DNA of 36,381 nucleotides from Kluyvera ascorbata_C (GCF_044197065.1 NZ_JBIQOI010000016.1:1-36381), one strand, 5' to 3'. Counted from the stretch's first letter, positions 22,773-32,581 are shown. Numbers and translations: made by a program. Notes: generated from the letters alone by a model not told the origin.

Positions 22773-23735
22773 TTACTGTTTCACAATCAGCTTGACCGGG
22801 GTTTCTACGCTGCCGGAAAGCTCGCTCTGTTTTTTACCGGCTTTTAGCGCATCCAGCGCGGTGTTAATACCAAAGACCGCCTGTTGAGACGCAAACTGAT
22901 CGGCGGTAGCCAGCACGCGGCCGTCCTGCAGCATCGGCTTAATGGCTTCGATGTTGTCATAGCCAACTACCTGAACCTGCCCACGCTTGCCCGCGGCACG
23001 AATGGCGGAGACCGCGCCTAACGCCATGTTATCGTTGTCCGCCAGCAACGCTTTGATGTTTGGATATTCACTCAGCATGGCAGCGGCAATGGTGTTGGCG
23101 TTATTCATTTCCCACTGACCGGACTGAACGGAAACCACCTTCATGCCACCAGCAGACATCGCGTCCTGGAAGCCTAACGTACGCTGCTGGGAGTTAGTCG
23201 ACGTTGGGATCCCTTCGATAATGCCCACCTCATCGCCCGCCTTCAGGTGTTTTGCCAGATAGTCGCCAATATCTTTCGCGCCTTTACGGTTGTTCGGCCC
23301 CACGAACGGTACGTTCAGCCCTTTGTCTTTCAGCACCGCCGCATCGAATTGGTTGTCGATATTAATCACCAGAATCCCGGCATCAACGGCCTTTTTCACC
23401 ACCGGTACCAGCGCCTTGGAGTCAGAAGGGGCGATGATAATGGCGTCAGCCTTCGAGACAATCATCTGCTCGACGATTTGAATCTGACTCGCGGTATCCG
23501 TTTCATTTTTGATGCCGTTAGACACCAGGTCGAACTTATCCGCATTTTTCTTTTGGTAATCCTTGGCACCGTTTTCCATGGTCAGGAAGAACTCATTTGC
23601 CAGTGACTTCATCACCAGCGCGACCTTTGGCTTATGCGCTGGCGCATCAGCGGCAAAAGCAGGGGTGACCATCGCCGCCGACAGCGCCATGGCGATAGCG
23701 GTACCAACGAAACGTGAAAAGACTTTTTTATTCAT
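22773..23735 (-). CDS. periplasmic sugar-binding protein, ribose type
   Basis: This is the periplasmic binding protein (Peripla_BP_4, CUT2 type) of the importer, 320 residues. The signal peptide (MNKKVFSRFVGT, hydrophobic core, likely cleavage after AFA near residue 28) is clear. Mature segments typical of the RbsB fold include KPKVALVMKSLANEFF, ADAIIIAPSDSKALVPVV, NIDNQFD and VVGYDN. I chose the ATG at 23735; GGATAA upstream is a fair ribosome site, and ATGs at 23747 and 23792 only lengthen the signal region. The substrate cannot be read from sequence: it could be a pentose, a polyol or another monosaccharide. No kinase, isomerase or repressor gene is adjacent to help. Confidence 0.93.
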   Translation of the reverse strand: MNKKVFSRFVGTAIAMALSAAMVTPAFAADAPAHKPKVALVMKSLANEFFLTMENGAKDYQKKNADKFDLVSNGIKNETDTASQIQIVEQMIVSKADAIIIAPSDSKALVPVVKKAVDAGILVINIDNQFDAAVLKDKGLNVPFVGPNNRKGAKDIGDYLAKHLKAGDEVGIIEGIPTSTNSQQRTLGFQDAMSAGGMKVVSVQSGQWEMNNANTIAAAMLSEYPNIKALLADNDNMALGAVSAIRAAGKRGQVQVVGYDNIEAIKPMLQDGRVLATADQFASQQAVFGINTALDALKAGKKQSELSGSVETPVKLIVKQ

Positions 23736-23781
23736 GATGTTATCCATTTTTATAGGTAGGGTTAGACGCACTACCCGATGG

Positions 23782-23809
23782 AGTATAGTCAAGCAAAATG
23801 CGGGTCAGA
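23782..23809 (-). promoter_or_regulatory. candidate promoter of the ABC sugar operon
   Basis: On the minus strand TCTGAC (23809-23804) and TATACT (23787-23782) are 16 bases apart, 47 bases before the binding-protein start and downstream of the rpoC terminator. The -10 is good and the -35 fair. This would make the operon independent of rpoBC transcription. Confidence 0.6.
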
Positions 23810-23880
23810 GTGAGGCACTGCACAATATCCAGAGAGGTTTTCGGGCGCAGCAAAAGCGGGGAATGCGTAAAAATGGCAAT

Positions 23881-23909
23881 AAAAAAGGCCAGTCCGAAGA
23901 CTGGCCTTT
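23881..23909 (-). terminator. rpoC terminator
   Basis: On the minus strand a perfect 11-bp stem, AAAGGCCAGTC with GACTGGCCTTT (arms at 23909-23899 and 23894-23884), closes on a TTCG tetraloop and is followed by a T-run. It lies about 25 bases after the rpoC stop and ends the rplJL-rpoBC transcript. Confidence 0.96.
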
Positions 23910-23934
23910 CAACTTATCGCACTAGCGTGAACGA

Positions 23935-26900
23935 TTAGTCGTTATCAGAACCACCCAGACCTGCGTTCAGCAGTTCTGCCAGGCTCGCGGTCGCTTCTTC
24001 TGCACTCACCTGAGGTGCTGCAGAAACTTCGCCCGCCGCACGGCGACGGATACGATCCTGATGGTACGCATAACCGGTACCCGCTGGGATCAGACGACCC
24101 ACGATAACGTTCTCTTTCAGGCCGCGCAGTTCGTCGCGTTTGCCCGCAACGGCTGCTTCGGTCAGGACACGCGTGGTCTCCTGGAACGATGCTGCAGAGA
24201 TGAACGACTCGGTTGCCAGAGACGCTTTGGTGATACCCAGCAGATCGCGAGCGAAGGTTGCGCCCACTTTGCCGTTCGCTTCCAGATCGCGGTTAGCAAT
24301 CTTAACGCGAGAGTATTCAACCTGTTCGCCTTCCAGGAAGTCGGAGCTACCAGCGCTTTCGATGGTGGCTTTACGCAGCATCTGACGAACGATAACTTCG
24401 ATGTGTTTATCGTTAATCTTAACGCCCTGCAGACGGTATACGTCCTGAACTTCGTTAACAATGTAACGAGTTACAGCATGCACACCACGCAGACGCAGGA
24501 TGTCGTGCGGCGCTTCTGGACCATCGGAAACCACGTCACCACGTTCTACACGTTCACCTTCGAACACGTTGAGCTGACGCCATTTTGGAATCATCTCTTC
24601 GTACGGATCGCTACCGTCTACCGGGGTGATAACCAGACGACGCTTCCCTTTGGTTTCTTTACCGAAGGAAATGATGCCGCTGATTTCAGCCAGGATTGCC
24701 GGCTCTTTCGGACGACGTGCTTCGAACAGATCCGCAACGCGTGGCAGACCACCGGTGATGTCCTTGGTACCGCCGGATTCCTGAGGAACACGGGCCAGGG
24801 TGTCACCAGAACTGATCTGAACGCCATCTTCCAGCTGAACAATCGCTTTACCCGGCAGGAAGTACTGAGCAGGCATATCGGTGCCTGGGATCAGAACGTC
24901 GTTGCCCTGAGCATCAACAATTTTCAGTGCTGGACGCAGGTCTTTACCACCCGCGGTACGTTCAGCAGAGTCCAGTACGACCAGAGAAGACAGACCGGTC
25001 AGTTCGTCAGTTTGACGAGTAATGGTCTGGCCGTCGATCATGTCAGTGAAGCGGATGAAACCACTTACTTCGGTGATAACCGGCATGGTGTGTGGATCCC
25101 AGTTTGCTACGGTTTCACCGCCGGCAACCTGCTCGCCATCACCTTTAGCCATAACGGAGCCGTAAGGCACTTTATAGCTTTCTTTGGTACGACCGAATTC
25201 GTCGATCAGTTTCAGCTCGGTGTTACGGGAAGTGATAACCAGTTTACCGCTGGAGTTCACAACCGACTTCGCGTTGCTGAGCTTGATGCTACCTTTGTTC
25301 TTAACCTGGATGCTGGATTCAGCAGCCGCACGAGATGCCGCACCACCGATGTGGAACGTACGCATCGTCAGCTGTGTACCAGGTTCACCGATGGACTGTG
25401 CAGCGATAACGCCGATAGCCTCACCTTTGTTGATGATGTGGCCACGCGCCAGGTCACGACCGTAGCAGTGCGCACATACACCAAAGTCGGTGTCACAGGA
25501 TACAACGGAACGCACTTTAACGGAGTCAACGGAGTTCTCTTCCAACAGATCACACCACTGCTCGTTCAGCAGCGTGTTACGTGGAACCAGAATGTCCGCG
25601 GTGCCCGGCTTCAGAACGTCTTCAGCAGTCACACGACCCAGTACGCGATCGCGCAGTGGCTCTTTAACGTCACCACCCTCGATAACCGGGGTCATGGTGA
25701 TGCCTTCCAGGGTGCCACAGTCGTCTTCAGTCACGACCAGGTCCTGTGCCACGTCAACCAGACGACGAGTCAGGTAACCGGAGTTCGCCGTTTTCAGTGC
25801 GGTATCCGCCAGACCTTTACGAGCACCGTGAGTGGAGATGAAGTACTGGAGTACGTTCAGACCTTCACGGAAGTTCGCGGTGATTGGCGTTTCGATGATG
25901 GAGCCATCTGGCTTAGCCATCAGACCACGCATACCAGCCAGCTGACGAATCTGTGCCGCAGAACCACGCGCACCGGAGTCGGCCATCATGTAGATGCTGT
26001 TGAAGGAAACCTGCTGCTCTTCTTTACCTTCACGGTTAATGACGGTTTCAGTTTGCAGGTTATCCATCATCGCTTTGGATACACGATCGTTCGCCGCAGC
26101 CCAGATATCGATAACTTTGTTGTAGCGTTCGCCAGCGGTTACCAGACCAGACTGGAACTGCTCCTGGATCTCAGCAACTTCAGCTTCCGCTTCGCTGATG
26201 ATTTCGTATTTCTTCTCTGGGATAACCATGTCGTCGATACCGACAGATGCGCCTGAGCGCGCTGCATAGGCAAAGCCGGTGTACATGGTCTGGTCAGCGA
26301 AGATTACGGTCGGCTTCAGGCCCAGAATGCGGTAACAGGTGTTCAGCATTTTGGAGATAGCTTTCTTGCCCAGCGCCTGGTTGACGATGGAGAAAGGCAG
26401 ACCTTTCGGTACGATCATCCACAGAATGGCACGGCCAACGGTCGTGTCTTTCAGGCTGGTGTGCGCAACGAATTCGCCGTTTTCATCTTTTTCGTATTCG
26501 GTGATACGCACTTTAACGCGCGCATGCAGAGAGGCCAGACCTGCGCGATAGATACGCTCAGCTTCTTTAGGGCCAGTCAGCACCATGCCTTCGCCTTTGG
26601 CGTTAACACAGTCACGGGTCATGTAGTACAGACCCAATACAACGTCCTGAGAAGGAACGATGATTGGCTCGCCGTTCGCTGGGGACAGGATGTTGTTGGT
26701 AGACATCATCAGCGCACGCGCTTCCAGCTGGGCTTCCAGCGTCAGCGGTACGTGAACAGCCATCTGGTCACCATCGAAGTCGGCGTTATATGCCGCACAA
26801 ACCAGCGGGTGCAGCTGAATAGCTTTACCTTCGATCAGTACTGGCTCAAACGCCTGGATGCCCAGACGGTGCAGTGTTGGTGCACGGTTCAGCATTACTG

Positions 26901-28158
26901 GGTGTTCGCGGATAACTTCGTCCAGGATATCCCATACGACAGCTTCTTCGCGCTCAACCATTTTCTTAGCGGCTTTGATGGTGGTGGCCAGGCCACGCAG
27001 TTCCAGTTTGCCGTAGATGAATGGTTTGAACAGCTCCAGTGCCATTTTCTTAGGCAGGCCGCACTGATGCAGACGCAGGTATGGACCTACGGTGATAACA
27101 GAACGACCGGAGTAGTCAACACGCTTACCGAGCAGGTTCTGACGGAAACGACCCTGTTTACCTTTGATCATATCAGCCAAAGATTTCAGAGGACGTTTGT
27201 TAGAACCAGTGATCGCACGACCGCGACGACCGTTATCCAGCAGGGCGTCGACCGCTTCCTGCAGCATACGTTTTTCGTTGCGTACGATGATATCTGGCGC
27301 AGCCAGATCCAGCAGGCGCTTCAGACGGTTGTTACGGTTAATGACGCGACGATACAGATCGTTCAGGTCAGAAGTCGCGAAACGACCACCATCCAGCGGT
27401 ACCAGCGGACGCAGATCTGGCGGCAGAACCGGCAGAACGGTCAGGATCATCCACTCTGGCTTGTTGCCAGACTGTACGAACGCTTCAAGCAGCTTGATAC
27501 GCTTGGTCAGCTTTTTACGCTTGGTTTCGGAGTTGGTTTCGTTCAGCTCTTCACGCAGAGTTTCACACTCTTGCTCCAGATCCATGCTCTTCAGCAGGGC
27601 CTGGATAGCTTCCGCACCCATCTTCGCGTCGAATTCGTCACCGAACTCTTCCAGCGCGTCCAGATACTGCTCTTCAGTCAGGATCTGTTGACGTTCCAGG
27701 TTGGTCATACCGCCTTCGATAACAACATAAGATTCGAAGTACAGTACGCGTTCGATATCGCGCAGAGGCATATCGAGCAGCAGACCGATACGGGACGGCA
27801 GCGATTTCAGGAACCAGATGTGGGCAGTTGGACATGCCAGCTCGATGTGGCCCATGCGTTCACGACGCACTTTGGTCTGGGTCACTTCAACGCCGCACTT
27901 CTCACAGATCACACCGCGGTGTTTCAGGCGCTTGTACTTACCGCACAGGCACTCGTAGTCTTTTACTGGCCCAAAGATACGGGCGCAGAAAAGGCCGTCA
28001 CGCTCAGGTTTGAACGTACGGTAGTTAATGGTTTCCGGCTTTTTAACTTCACCGAAAGACCATGAACGGATCATGTCTGGCGAAGCCAGAGCAATTTTGA
28101 TCGCATCAAACTCTTCGGTTTTAGTCTGCGCTTTCAGAAACTTTAATAAATCTTTCAC
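23935..28158 (-). CDS. rpoC: RNA polymerase beta' subunit
   Basis: RpoC carries half of the RNA polymerase catalytic centre. The product has 1407 residues, as in E. coli. The N-terminal zinc site is Cys70, Cys72, Cys85 and Cys88 (ECLCGKYK, ICEKCG). The catalytic magnesium motif NADFDGD is at about 458-464. The trigger-loop and bridge-helix regions (GARKGLADTALKTANSGYLTRRLVD) and the second zinc site around CDTDFGVCAHCYG are intact. I chose the GTG at 28158 because GGGAGC lies at good spacing and the protein then starts MKDLLKFLKAQ as in E. coli. The frame opens further to 28191, inside the rpoB-rpoC spacer. Last gene of the rplJL-rpoBC unit. Confidence 0.99.
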   Translation of the reverse strand: MKDLLKFLKAQTKTEEFDAIKIALASPDMIRSWSFGEVKKPETINYRTFKPERDGLFCARIFGPVKDYECLCGKYKRLKHRGVICEKCGVEVTQTKVRRERMGHIELACPTAHIWFLKSLPSRIGLLLDMPLRDIERVLYFESYVVIEGGMTNLERQQILTEEQYLDALEEFGDEFDAKMGAEAIQALLKSMDLEQECETLREELNETNSETKRKKLTKRIKLLEAFVQSGNKPEWMILTVLPVLPPDLRPLVPLDGGRFATSDLNDLYRRVINRNNRLKRLLDLAAPDIIVRNEKRMLQEAVDALLDNGRRGRAITGSNKRPLKSLADMIKGKQGRFRQNLLGKRVDYSGRSVITVGPYLRLHQCGLPKKMALELFKPFIYGKLELRGLATTIKAAKKMVEREEAVVWDILDEVIREHPVMLNRAPTLHRLGIQAFEPVLIEGKAIQLHPLVCAAYNADFDGDQMAVHVPLTLEAQLEARALMMSTNNILSPANGEPIIVPSQDVVLGLYYMTRDCVNAKGEGMVLTGPKEAERIYRAGLASLHARVKVRITEYEKDENGEFVAHTSLKDTTVGRAILWMIVPKGLPFSIVNQALGKKAISKMLNTCYRILGLKPTVIFADQTMYTGFAYAARSGASVGIDDMVIPEKKYEIISEAEAEVAEIQEQFQSGLVTAGERYNKVIDIWAAANDRVSKAMMDNLQTETVINREGKEEQQVSFNSIYMMADSGARGSAAQIRQLAGMRGLMAKPDGSIIETPITANFREGLNVLQYFISTHGARKGLADTALKTANSGYLTRRLVDVAQDLVVTEDDCGTLEGITMTPVIEGGDVKEPLRDRVLGRVTAEDVLKPGTADILVPRNTLLNEQWCDLLEENSVDSVKVRSVVSCDTDFGVCAHCYGRDLARGHIINKGEAIGVIAAQSIGEPGTQLTMRTFHIGGAASRAAAESSIQVKNKGSIKLSNAKSVVNSSGKLVITSRNTELKLIDEFGRTKESYKVPYGSVMAKGDGEQVAGGETVANWDPHTMPVITEVSGFIRFTDMIDGQTITRQTDELTGLSSLVVLDSAERTAGGKDLRPALKIVDAQGNDVLIPGTDMPAQYFLPGKAIVQLEDGVQISSGDTLARVPQESGGTKDITGGLPRVADLFEARRPKEPAILAEISGIISFGKETKGKRRLVITPVDGSDPYEEMIPKWRQLNVFEGERVERGDVVSDGPEAPHDILRLRGVHAVTRYIVNEVQDVYRLQGVKINDKHIEVIVRQMLRKATIESAGSSDFLEGEQVEYSRVKIANRDLEANGKVGATFARDLLGITKASLATESFISAASFQETTRVLTEAAVAGKRDELRGLKENVIVGRLIPAGTGYAYHQDRIRRRAAGEVSAAPQVSAEEATASLAELLNAGLGGSDND

Positions 28159-28190
28159 GGATTTGCTCCCGTCGGAGTTAGCACAATCCA

Positions 28191-28212
28191 CTGCCGGGAA
28201 TTACCCCGGCAG
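28191..28212 (-). other. hairpin in the rpoB-rpoC spacer
   Basis: CTGCCGGG (28191-28198) and CCCGGCAG (28205-28212) form a perfect 8-bp stem with a 6-base loop in the 76-base gap between rpoB and rpoC. No U-run follows, so it is not a terminator. It may stabilise or position the rpoC ribosome site. Confidence 0.5.
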
Positions 28213-28234
28213 CAGTGACCTGTTTGAGCGAGGA

Positions 28235-31200
28235 TTACTCGTCTTCCAGTTCGATGTTGATGCCCAGCGAGCGGATTTCTTTCAACAGTACGTTGAAGGA
28301 TTCCGGCATGCCCGGTTCCATCTGATGGTTGCCATCTACGATGTTCTTATACATCTTAGTACGGCCGTTCACGTCATCAGACTTAACGGTGAGCATTTCC
28401 TGCAGGGTGTAGGCGGCGCCGTATGCTTCCAGCGCCCACACTTCCATCTCCCCGAAGCGCTGACCACCGAACTGAGCCTTACCACCCAGCGGCTGCTGAG
28501 TAACCAGGCTGTAAGAACCGGTAGAACGCGCGTGCATCTTGTCGTCGACCAGGTGGTTCAGTTTCAGCATGTACATGTAACCTACGGTTACCTGACGCTC
28601 GAACTGTTCACCGGTACGGCCGTCGAACAGGGTAATCTGACCAGAAGATGGCAGACCGCCCAGTTGCAGCAGTTCTTTAATTTCCGCTTCTTTTGCACCG
28701 TCGAATACTGGTGTTGCGATTGGCATACCTTTCTTCAGGTTTTCAGCCAGACGCAGCACTTCATCATCGGTGAAGGTGTTCAGGTCAACTTTCTGACGAA
28801 CATCAGAGCCCAGATCGTAAGCACGCTGGATGAACTCGCGCAGTTTCGCGACTTCTTGCTGCTGTTTCAGCATGGCGTTGATCTTATCGCCGATACCTTT
28901 CGCAGCCATACCCAGGTGGGTTTCAAGGATCTGACCGATGTTCATACGCGATGGTACGCCCAGCGGGTTCAGTACGATATCTACCGGCGTACCGTTAGCA
29001 TCGTGCGGCATATCTTCGATCGGGTTGATCTTAGAAATTACACCCTTGTTACCGTGACGACCTGCCATTTTGTCACCAGGCTGGATACGGCGTTTAACGG
29101 CCAGGTATACCTTAACAATCTTCAGCACGCCCGGTGCCAGATCGTCGCCTTGGGTGATTTTGCGGCGTTTCGCTTCGAGTTTTTTCTCGAACTCGTGTTT
29201 CAGCTCGTCGTACTGCTCAGCAAGCTGTTCCAGCTGATTCTGTTTCTCTTCGTCGGTCAGACCGAGTTCCAGCCAGCGATCGCGAGGCAGTTTGTCCAGC
29301 TTCTCAGCTTCGACACCACCGGCAACCAGCACAGCGTAGATACGGCTGAACAGGCCTGCTTCGAGGATCTGCAGTTCTTCAGACAGGTCTTTCTTAGCCT
29401 GCTTCAGCTGCATCTCTTCGATTTCCAGCGCACGTTTGTCTTTTTCTACGCCATCGCGAGTAAAGACCTGAACGTCGATAACAGTACCGGAAACGCTGTT
29501 TGGTACGCGCAGAGAAGAGTCTTTAACGTCAGACGCTTTCTCACCGAAGATTGCACGCAGCAGCTTCTCTTCTGGTGTCAGCTGGGTTTCACCTTTCGGC
29601 GTTACCTTACCAACCAGAATGTCGCCACCGGTGACTTCTGCACCAATGTAAACGATACCGGATTCATCCAGTTTGGAGAGCGCAGCTTCACCCACGTTAG
29701 GGATATCAGCAGTGATCTCTTCTGGCCCCAGCTTGGTGTCACGGGACACACATGCCAGTTCCTGAATGTGGATGGTGGTGAAACGGTCTTCCTGAACAAC
29801 ACGCTCGGATACGAGGATGGAGTCTTCGAAGTTGTAACCGTTCCATGGCATGAATGCCACGCGCATGTTCTGACCCAGCGCCAGTTCACCCAAGTCGGTG
29901 GACGGGCCATCTGCCAGCACGTCGCCGCGCTCGATTGGCTCACCCAGAGACACGCAAGGCATCTGGTTAATACAGGTGTTCTGGTTAGAACGGGTGTATT
30001 TGGTCAGGTTGTAGATGTCGATACCCGCTTCGCCCGGATACATCTCGTCTTCGTTAACTTTGATAACGATACGGGATGCGTCAACGTACTGAACGGTACC
30101 GCCACGCTTAGCAACTGCAGTAACACCGGAGTCAACGGCAACAGCACGTTCCATACCGGTACCAACCAGCGGCTTATCAGCACGCAGAGTTGGAACGGCC
30201 TGACGTTGCATGTTCGCACCCATCAATGCACGGTTGGCGTCATCGTGTTCCAGGAACGGGATCAGGGACGCACCGACGGATACCACCTGTTGGGTGGATA
30301 CGTCCATGTAGTCAACCTGGTCGCGGCTGAACAAGCTGGATTCGCCTTTGCTACGGCAAGTTACCAGGTCTTCTACAAAGTGGCCTTCGTCATCCAGGTT
30401 GGAGTTCGCCTGAGCGATAACGTAGTTGCCTTCTTCGATAGCAGACAGGTAATGAATTTCGTCGGTTACAACACCGTCGGTCACTTTACGGTACGGCGTC
30501 TCGAGGAAACCGTATTCGTTAGTCTGTGCGTACACGGACAGGGAGTTGATCAGACCGATGTTTGGACCTTCAGGCGTTTCGATTGGACATACGCGACCGT
30601 AGTGAGTCGGGTGTACGTCTCGAACTTCGAAGCCTGCACGTTCACGGGTCAGACCGCCCGGACCGAGTGCGGAGATACGACGTTTGTGCGTAATCTCAGA
30701 CAGCGGGTTGTTCTGGTCCATAAACTGGGACAGCTGGCTGGAACCAAAGAACTCTTTCACTGCTGCGGAAATCGGCTTGGCGTTGATCATATCCTGAGGC
30801 ATCAGGGTATCCAGATCGCCCAGAGACAGACGCTCTTTCACCGCACGCTCAACACGTACCAGGCCAACGCGGAATTGGTTTTCCGCCATTTCGCCTACGG
30901 AACGGATACGACGGTTGCCGAGGTGGTCGATATCATCCACTTCGCCTTTACCGTTACGGATATCGATGAGCTTCTTCATCACTTCGATGATGTCGTCTTT
31001 GCTCAGGATACCGGAACCTTCGATCTCGTCGCGCAGCAGAGAACGGTTGAACTTCATACGACCAACCGCAGACAGGTCATAGCGGTCTTCGGAGAAGAAC
31101 AGGTTCTCGAACAGGCTTTCAGCAGCTTCGCGAGTTGGTGGCTCACCAGGGCGCATCATGCGGTAGATTTCTACCAGCGCGCTCAGACGATCGTTGGTTG

Positions 31201-32263
31201 GGTCGACGCGTACAGTTTCAGAAATGTATGCACCGTGGTCCAGATCGTTAGTGAACAGCGTTTCGATACGCTTGTGGCCAGACTGGCTCAGCTTAGCCAG
31301 CAGATCCAGGCTCAGCTCCATGTTGGCTGGGCAGATCAGCTCGCCAGTAGATTCGTCAACGTAGTCTTTAGAAGCGACTTTGCCAGCGATGTACTCAACC
31401 GGAACTTCGATATGTTTGATATCGTCTTTTTCCAGTTGGCGAATGTGGCGCGCAGTAATACGGCGGCCTTTTTCAACGTACACTTTACCGTTCGCTTCGA
31501 TGTCGAAGGACGCGGTTTCGCCACGCAGACGTTCTGGAATCAGTTCCATCTGCAGCTTGTTGTCACGAATTTCGAAGACAACTTTCTCAAAGAACAGGTC
31601 AAGGATCTGCTCAGTGGTGTAGTTCAGCGCACGCAGAATAATGGTCGCAGGCAGTTTACGGCGACGGTCGATACGTACGAACAGGTTGTCCTTCGGATCG
31701 AATTCGAAGTCCAGCCAGGAACCACGGTAAGGAATGATGCGCGCGTTATACAGCACTTTACCCGAAGAGTGGGTTTTGCCTTTATCGGAGTCAAAGAAGA
31801 CGCCTGGGCTACGGTGCAGCTGAGAAACGATAACACGCTCAGTACCGTTGATAACAAAGGTACCGTTGTCGGTCATGAGCGGAATTTCGCCCATGTAGAC
31901 TTCTTGTTCTTTAATGTCTTTTACGGTGCCTTCCGGCGCTTCGCGCTCGTAGATCACCAGACGCAGTTTTACGCGCAGCGGTGCGGAATAGGTCACGCCA
32001 CGAATCTGACATTCCTGAACGTCAAAGACAGGTTCGCCCAGACGGTAGCTGACGTATTGCAGCTCGGAGTTACCGCTGTAGCTTTTGATAGGGAATACGG
32101 AACGGAAAGCAGCTTCCAGACCATACTGACCTTCAGGATCTTGCTCGATAAACTTCTGGAACGAGTCAAGCTGGATAGAAAGGAGATATGGGACATCCAG
32201 AACTTGTGGACGTTTACCAAAATCCTTACGAATACGTTTTTTCTCGGTATAGGAGTAAACCAT
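28235..32263 (-). CDS. rpoB: RNA polymerase beta subunit
   Basis: RpoB forms the other half of the polymerase catalytic cleft. The product has 1342 residues, identical in length to E. coli. The rifampicin-resistance cluster SSQLSQFMDQNNPLSEITHK and following RRISALGPGG is wild type at the usual resistance positions (Asp516, His526, Ser531 by E. coli numbering), so target-based rifampicin resistance is not predicted. GDKMAGRHGNKG and the C-terminal GGQRFGEMEVWALEAYGAA segments that bind beta' are intact. I chose the ATG at 32263 (MVYSYTEKKR), which has GAGGAA upstream. The frame stays open for 33 codons upstream without family similarity. An attenuator hairpin precedes it. Confidence 0.99.
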   Translation of the reverse strand: MVYSYTEKKRIRKDFGKRPQVLDVPYLLSIQLDSFQKFIEQDPEGQYGLEAAFRSVFPIKSYSGNSELQYVSYRLGEPVFDVQECQIRGVTYSAPLRVKLRLVIYEREAPEGTVKDIKEQEVYMGEIPLMTDNGTFVINGTERVIVSQLHRSPGVFFDSDKGKTHSSGKVLYNARIIPYRGSWLDFEFDPKDNLFVRIDRRRKLPATIILRALNYTTEQILDLFFEKVVFEIRDNKLQMELIPERLRGETASFDIEANGKVYVEKGRRITARHIRQLEKDDIKHIEVPVEYIAGKVASKDYVDESTGELICPANMELSLDLLAKLSQSGHKRIETLFTNDLDHGAYISETVRVDPTNDRLSALVEIYRMMRPGEPPTREAAESLFENLFFSEDRYDLSAVGRMKFNRSLLRDEIEGSGILSKDDIIEVMKKLIDIRNGKGEVDDIDHLGNRRIRSVGEMAENQFRVGLVRVERAVKERLSLGDLDTLMPQDMINAKPISAAVKEFFGSSQLSQFMDQNNPLSEITHKRRISALGPGGLTRERAGFEVRDVHPTHYGRVCPIETPEGPNIGLINSLSVYAQTNEYGFLETPYRKVTDGVVTDEIHYLSAIEEGNYVIAQANSNLDDEGHFVEDLVTCRSKGESSLFSRDQVDYMDVSTQQVVSVGASLIPFLEHDDANRALMGANMQRQAVPTLRADKPLVGTGMERAVAVDSGVTAVAKRGGTVQYVDASRIVIKVNEDEMYPGEAGIDIYNLTKYTRSNQNTCINQMPCVSLGEPIERGDVLADGPSTDLGELALGQNMRVAFMPWNGYNFEDSILVSERVVQEDRFTTIHIQELACVSRDTKLGPEEITADIPNVGEAALSKLDESGIVYIGAEVTGGDILVGKVTPKGETQLTPEEKLLRAIFGEKASDVKDSSLRVPNSVSGTVIDVQVFTRDGVEKDKRALEIEEMQLKQAKKDLSEELQILEAGLFSRIYAVLVAGGVEAEKLDKLPRDRWLELGLTDEEKQNQLEQLAEQYDELKHEFEKKLEAKRRKITQGDDLAPGVLKIVKVYLAVKRRIQPGDKMAGRHGNKGVISKINPIEDMPHDANGTPVDIVLNPLGVPSRMNIGQILETHLGMAAKGIGDKINAMLKQQQEVAKLREFIQRAYDLGSDVRQKVDLNTFTDDEVLRLAENLKKGMPIATPVFDGAKEAEIKELLQLGGLPSSGQITLFDGRTGEQFERQVTVGYMYMLKLNHLVDDKMHARSTGSYSLVTQQPLGGKAQFGGQRFGEMEVWALEAYGAAYTLQEMLTVKSDDVNGRTKMYKNIVDGNHQMEPGMPESFNVLLKEIRSLGINIELEDE

Positions 32264-32581
32264 AGGGTTCCTCAGCTCGCTGACAAGTCGACGCATCTGT
32301 CCATTGGCAGACAGTTTGTGCAACACTATTTTGTTGACCGGAAAATGGAACACTTTCCGCAATACCTGTTGCTATCACGCTTAAACCATTTCATTGCGAT
32401 TTACACAGAGCGAGCACCCTGTCGCAATATATTAAGTCGTCGATAGAAACGTGCATTGTCAGGACAACCAGTAGTCAAACAGTGTGAAATGCTACTGGCG
32501 CCATACAGCGCAAAATGGCTGGTGACTAAAAAGTCACCAGCCATCGGCCTGATTTCTCAGGCTTCAACTAGAAAAGTTGGC
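32264..32581 (-). promoter_or_regulatory. rplL-rpoB intergenic leader
   Basis: This 318-base spacer holds no gene. Its main feature is the attenuator hairpin at 32512-32544. In E. coli the same interval contains the attenuator that passes only part of the rplJL transcripts into rpoBC and an RNase III cleavage structure. I can support the attenuator from sequence, but I did not fold the RNase III target. Confidence 0.7.
32512..32544 (-). terminator. rplL-rpoB attenuator
   Basis: ATGGCTGGTGACT (32515-32527) pairs perfectly over 13 bases with AGTCACCAGCCAT (32532-32544) around a 4-base loop. On the minus strand a short TTTT follows. It is a partial terminator by position and by homology with E. 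coli, setting the ratio of ribosomal-protein to polymerase synthesis. Confidence 0.9.

Noticed and set aside
17518..23880. Genomic island with integrase, attachment sites or transposase
   Set aside because: No integrase, transposase, tRNA edge or flanking direct repeat was found. The region is only a variable gene set, not a proven mobile element.
24061..28065. Long plus-strand open frames antisense to rpoC (about 730 and 530 codons)
   Set aside because: Same cause as opposite rpoB: codon-bias shadows without ribosome sites or recognisable domains.
28191..28212. rpoB-rpoC spacer hairpin as a terminator
   Set aside because: There is no U-run, and rpoC must be co-transcribed with rpoB.
30600..30760. 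Possible rifampicin-resistance substitution in rpoB
   Set aside because: The cluster reads wild type at the usual resistance positions.
32264..32362. Upstream extension of rpoB by 33 codons
   Set aside because: The ATG at 32263 has a good ribosome site and gives exactly the E. coli protein; the extension is leader sequence.
28028..32446. Open frame of about 1470 codons on the plus strand, antisense to rpoB
   Set aside because: It mirrors the highly biased codon use of rpoB. The translation is low-complexity, rich in Phe, Val, Thr and Gln, and without domains. The rpoB frame on the other strand is certain.
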